Shown: one piece after another, positions 24,210 through 24,770 of the stretch | Layout: every line of letters starts with the position of its first letter | How positions within the stretch are numbered: position 1 is the stretch's first letter | From: RUG754 sp045545455 | GTDB taxonomy: Bacteria; Bacillota; Clostridia; Peptostreptococcales; Anaerovoracaceae | NCBI GenBank assembly: GCA_045545455.1 | Contig: JAZQAY010000058.1 | Span: 1 to 24,770 of the forward strand | DNA: 24,770 bases | Direction: 5' to 3' | Position numbers and translations under genes: made by a program | Notes under the pieces: model-generated | Told to the model about the DNA's origin: nothing | Databases searched by the model: none | What the model saw: only the letters and a program-made list of their open reading frames with translations

Positions 24210-24770
24210 TTAAACCTCCAAAAATATAGGTAATATTATGGGACTCCTCATAGTGACCTGATAGATATATGAGGATAAAGCGTCCCTCACCCTTGCTTTA
24301 AGAGTGTTCCAGTCCCTGATGCCTGAATCAAGAGCCTTGTCCAGGGCATCCAGTGCAACCTGTCTCGCATATTCGATGAGCTCTTCGTTTTCTTTGACAT
24401 ATACGAAGCCTCTGGAGACGATATCAGGTCCGGACACTACGTAGCCTTCGCCGGAGATGGCAGCGACCACGATGATAAGACCGGACTGTGAAAGATGCTT
24501 TCTGTCTCTCAGTACGATATTTCCGACGTCGCCTACCCCGAGGCCGTCCACCAGGATAGCATCTGCATCCACAACGTTCTTTTCAACAAAGGCATCATCA
24601 CCGTTTATATTGAGTACGTCCCCGTTCTCAAGTATGAATATGTTGTCCTTGTTCTCACCTACAGCTTCCGCCAGTCTGGCATGGCTGATGAGATGTCTGA
24701 ACTCACCATGTACCGGCATAAAGAACTCAGGTTTCAGAAGCGAATGGAGCAGTTTCAGTTCTTCCTGACA
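24210..24770 (-). CDS. rnj: Ribonuclease J, C-terminal part (5' end outside window)
   Basis: The last 186 codons of an RNase J are present; the gene enters from the right edge. The visible part starts CQEELKLLHSLLKPEFF and runs straight into the MPVHGEFRHL motif, the conserved His of the beta-CASP metallo-beta-lactamase region. The remainder matches the RNase J C-terminal domain, with ENGDVLNI, the 'DG.GVGDVG' segment and VLRDRKHLSQSGLIIVV. RNase J is a 5'-3' exonuclease and endonuclease central to mRNA decay and rRNA maturation in Firmicutes. The metallo-lactamase HxHxDH motif is outside the window. The methionine at 24719 lies inside the conserved motif and is not the start. Confidence 0.95.
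   Translation of the reverse strand, partial: CQEELKLLHSLLKPEFFMPVHGEFRHLISHARLAEAVGENKDNIFILENGDVLNINGDDAFVEKNVVDADAILVDGLGVGDVGNIVLRDRKHLSQSGLIIVVAAISGEGYVVSGPDIVSRGFVYVKENEELIEYARQVALDALDKALDSGIRDWNTLKARVRDALSSYIYQVTMRSPIILPIFLEV

Noticed and set aside
1..24770. CRISPR array, tRNA/rRNA genes, insertion sequences or prophage
   Set aside because: I saw no regularly spaced repeats, tRNA-like cloverleaf, transposase motifs or phage genes; core genes fill almost all the sequence.

Overview
The window is a dense, almost gap-free stretch of bacterial chromosome in which every gene I can support lies on the minus strand. It therefore reads from about 24770 down to 1. The gene set points to an anaerobic Firmicute of class Clostridia, possibly a Lachnospiraceae relative: RNase J, YlbF, an Asp23/YqhY-type protein before nusB, a Bacillus-type EF-P loop, TrmR and TrhP tRNA-modification genes, the MEP isoprenoid pathway, and an electron-bifurcating-type NADH/flavin/Fe-S complex with no respiratory partners. 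I see no rRNA, tRNA, CRISPR array, insertion sequence or phage gene. The longest gene-free stretches are about 130 to 155 bases and hold promoters and terminators.

Layout in transcription order. (1) 24770-23858: 3' end of rnj (RNase J), then ylbF. (2) 23833-23130: efp with its own strong promoter and terminator, followed by mltG (23091-22054). (3) 21960-17737: two tandem CNNM/CBS transporter-like genes, the tRNA hydroxyuridine methyltransferase trmR and the U32 tRNA hydroxylase trhP, ending in a terminator. (4) 17597-11869: three genes for a NuoE/NuoF-type NADH module and a 1152-residue subunit that fuses ferredoxin, GltD/NfnB-like flavin and degenerate formate-dehydrogenase-like domains, ending in a clear terminator. 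(5) 11713-5224: a near-consensus promoter, then asp23-like, nusB, a TsaD/Kae1 paralog, xseA, xseB, ispA, dxs and tlyA, mostly overlapping or abutting. (6) 5179-3980: a class I/II aminotransferase. (7) 3900-1: mutS and the first 421 codons of mutL.

Working together: blocks 1 and 2 concern RNA decay, translation and wall synthesis; block 3 pairs membrane transport proteins with wobble-uridine modification; block 4 is best explained as a transhydrogenase linking NADH, NADPH and ferredoxin pools; block 5 is a housekeeping operon for antitermination, DNA repair, isoprenoid precursors and rRNA methylation; block 7 is mismatch repair.

The items most worth a second look are the block 4 complex, whose large subunit carries a formate-dehydrogenase-like domain without the molybdenum ligand, and the TsaD paralog of block 5, which keeps the metal site but has lost other hallmark residues of the tRNA t6A enzyme. 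The rest is ordinary core genome with some instructive regulatory details. All function calls come from reading motifs by eye; no database search was run.
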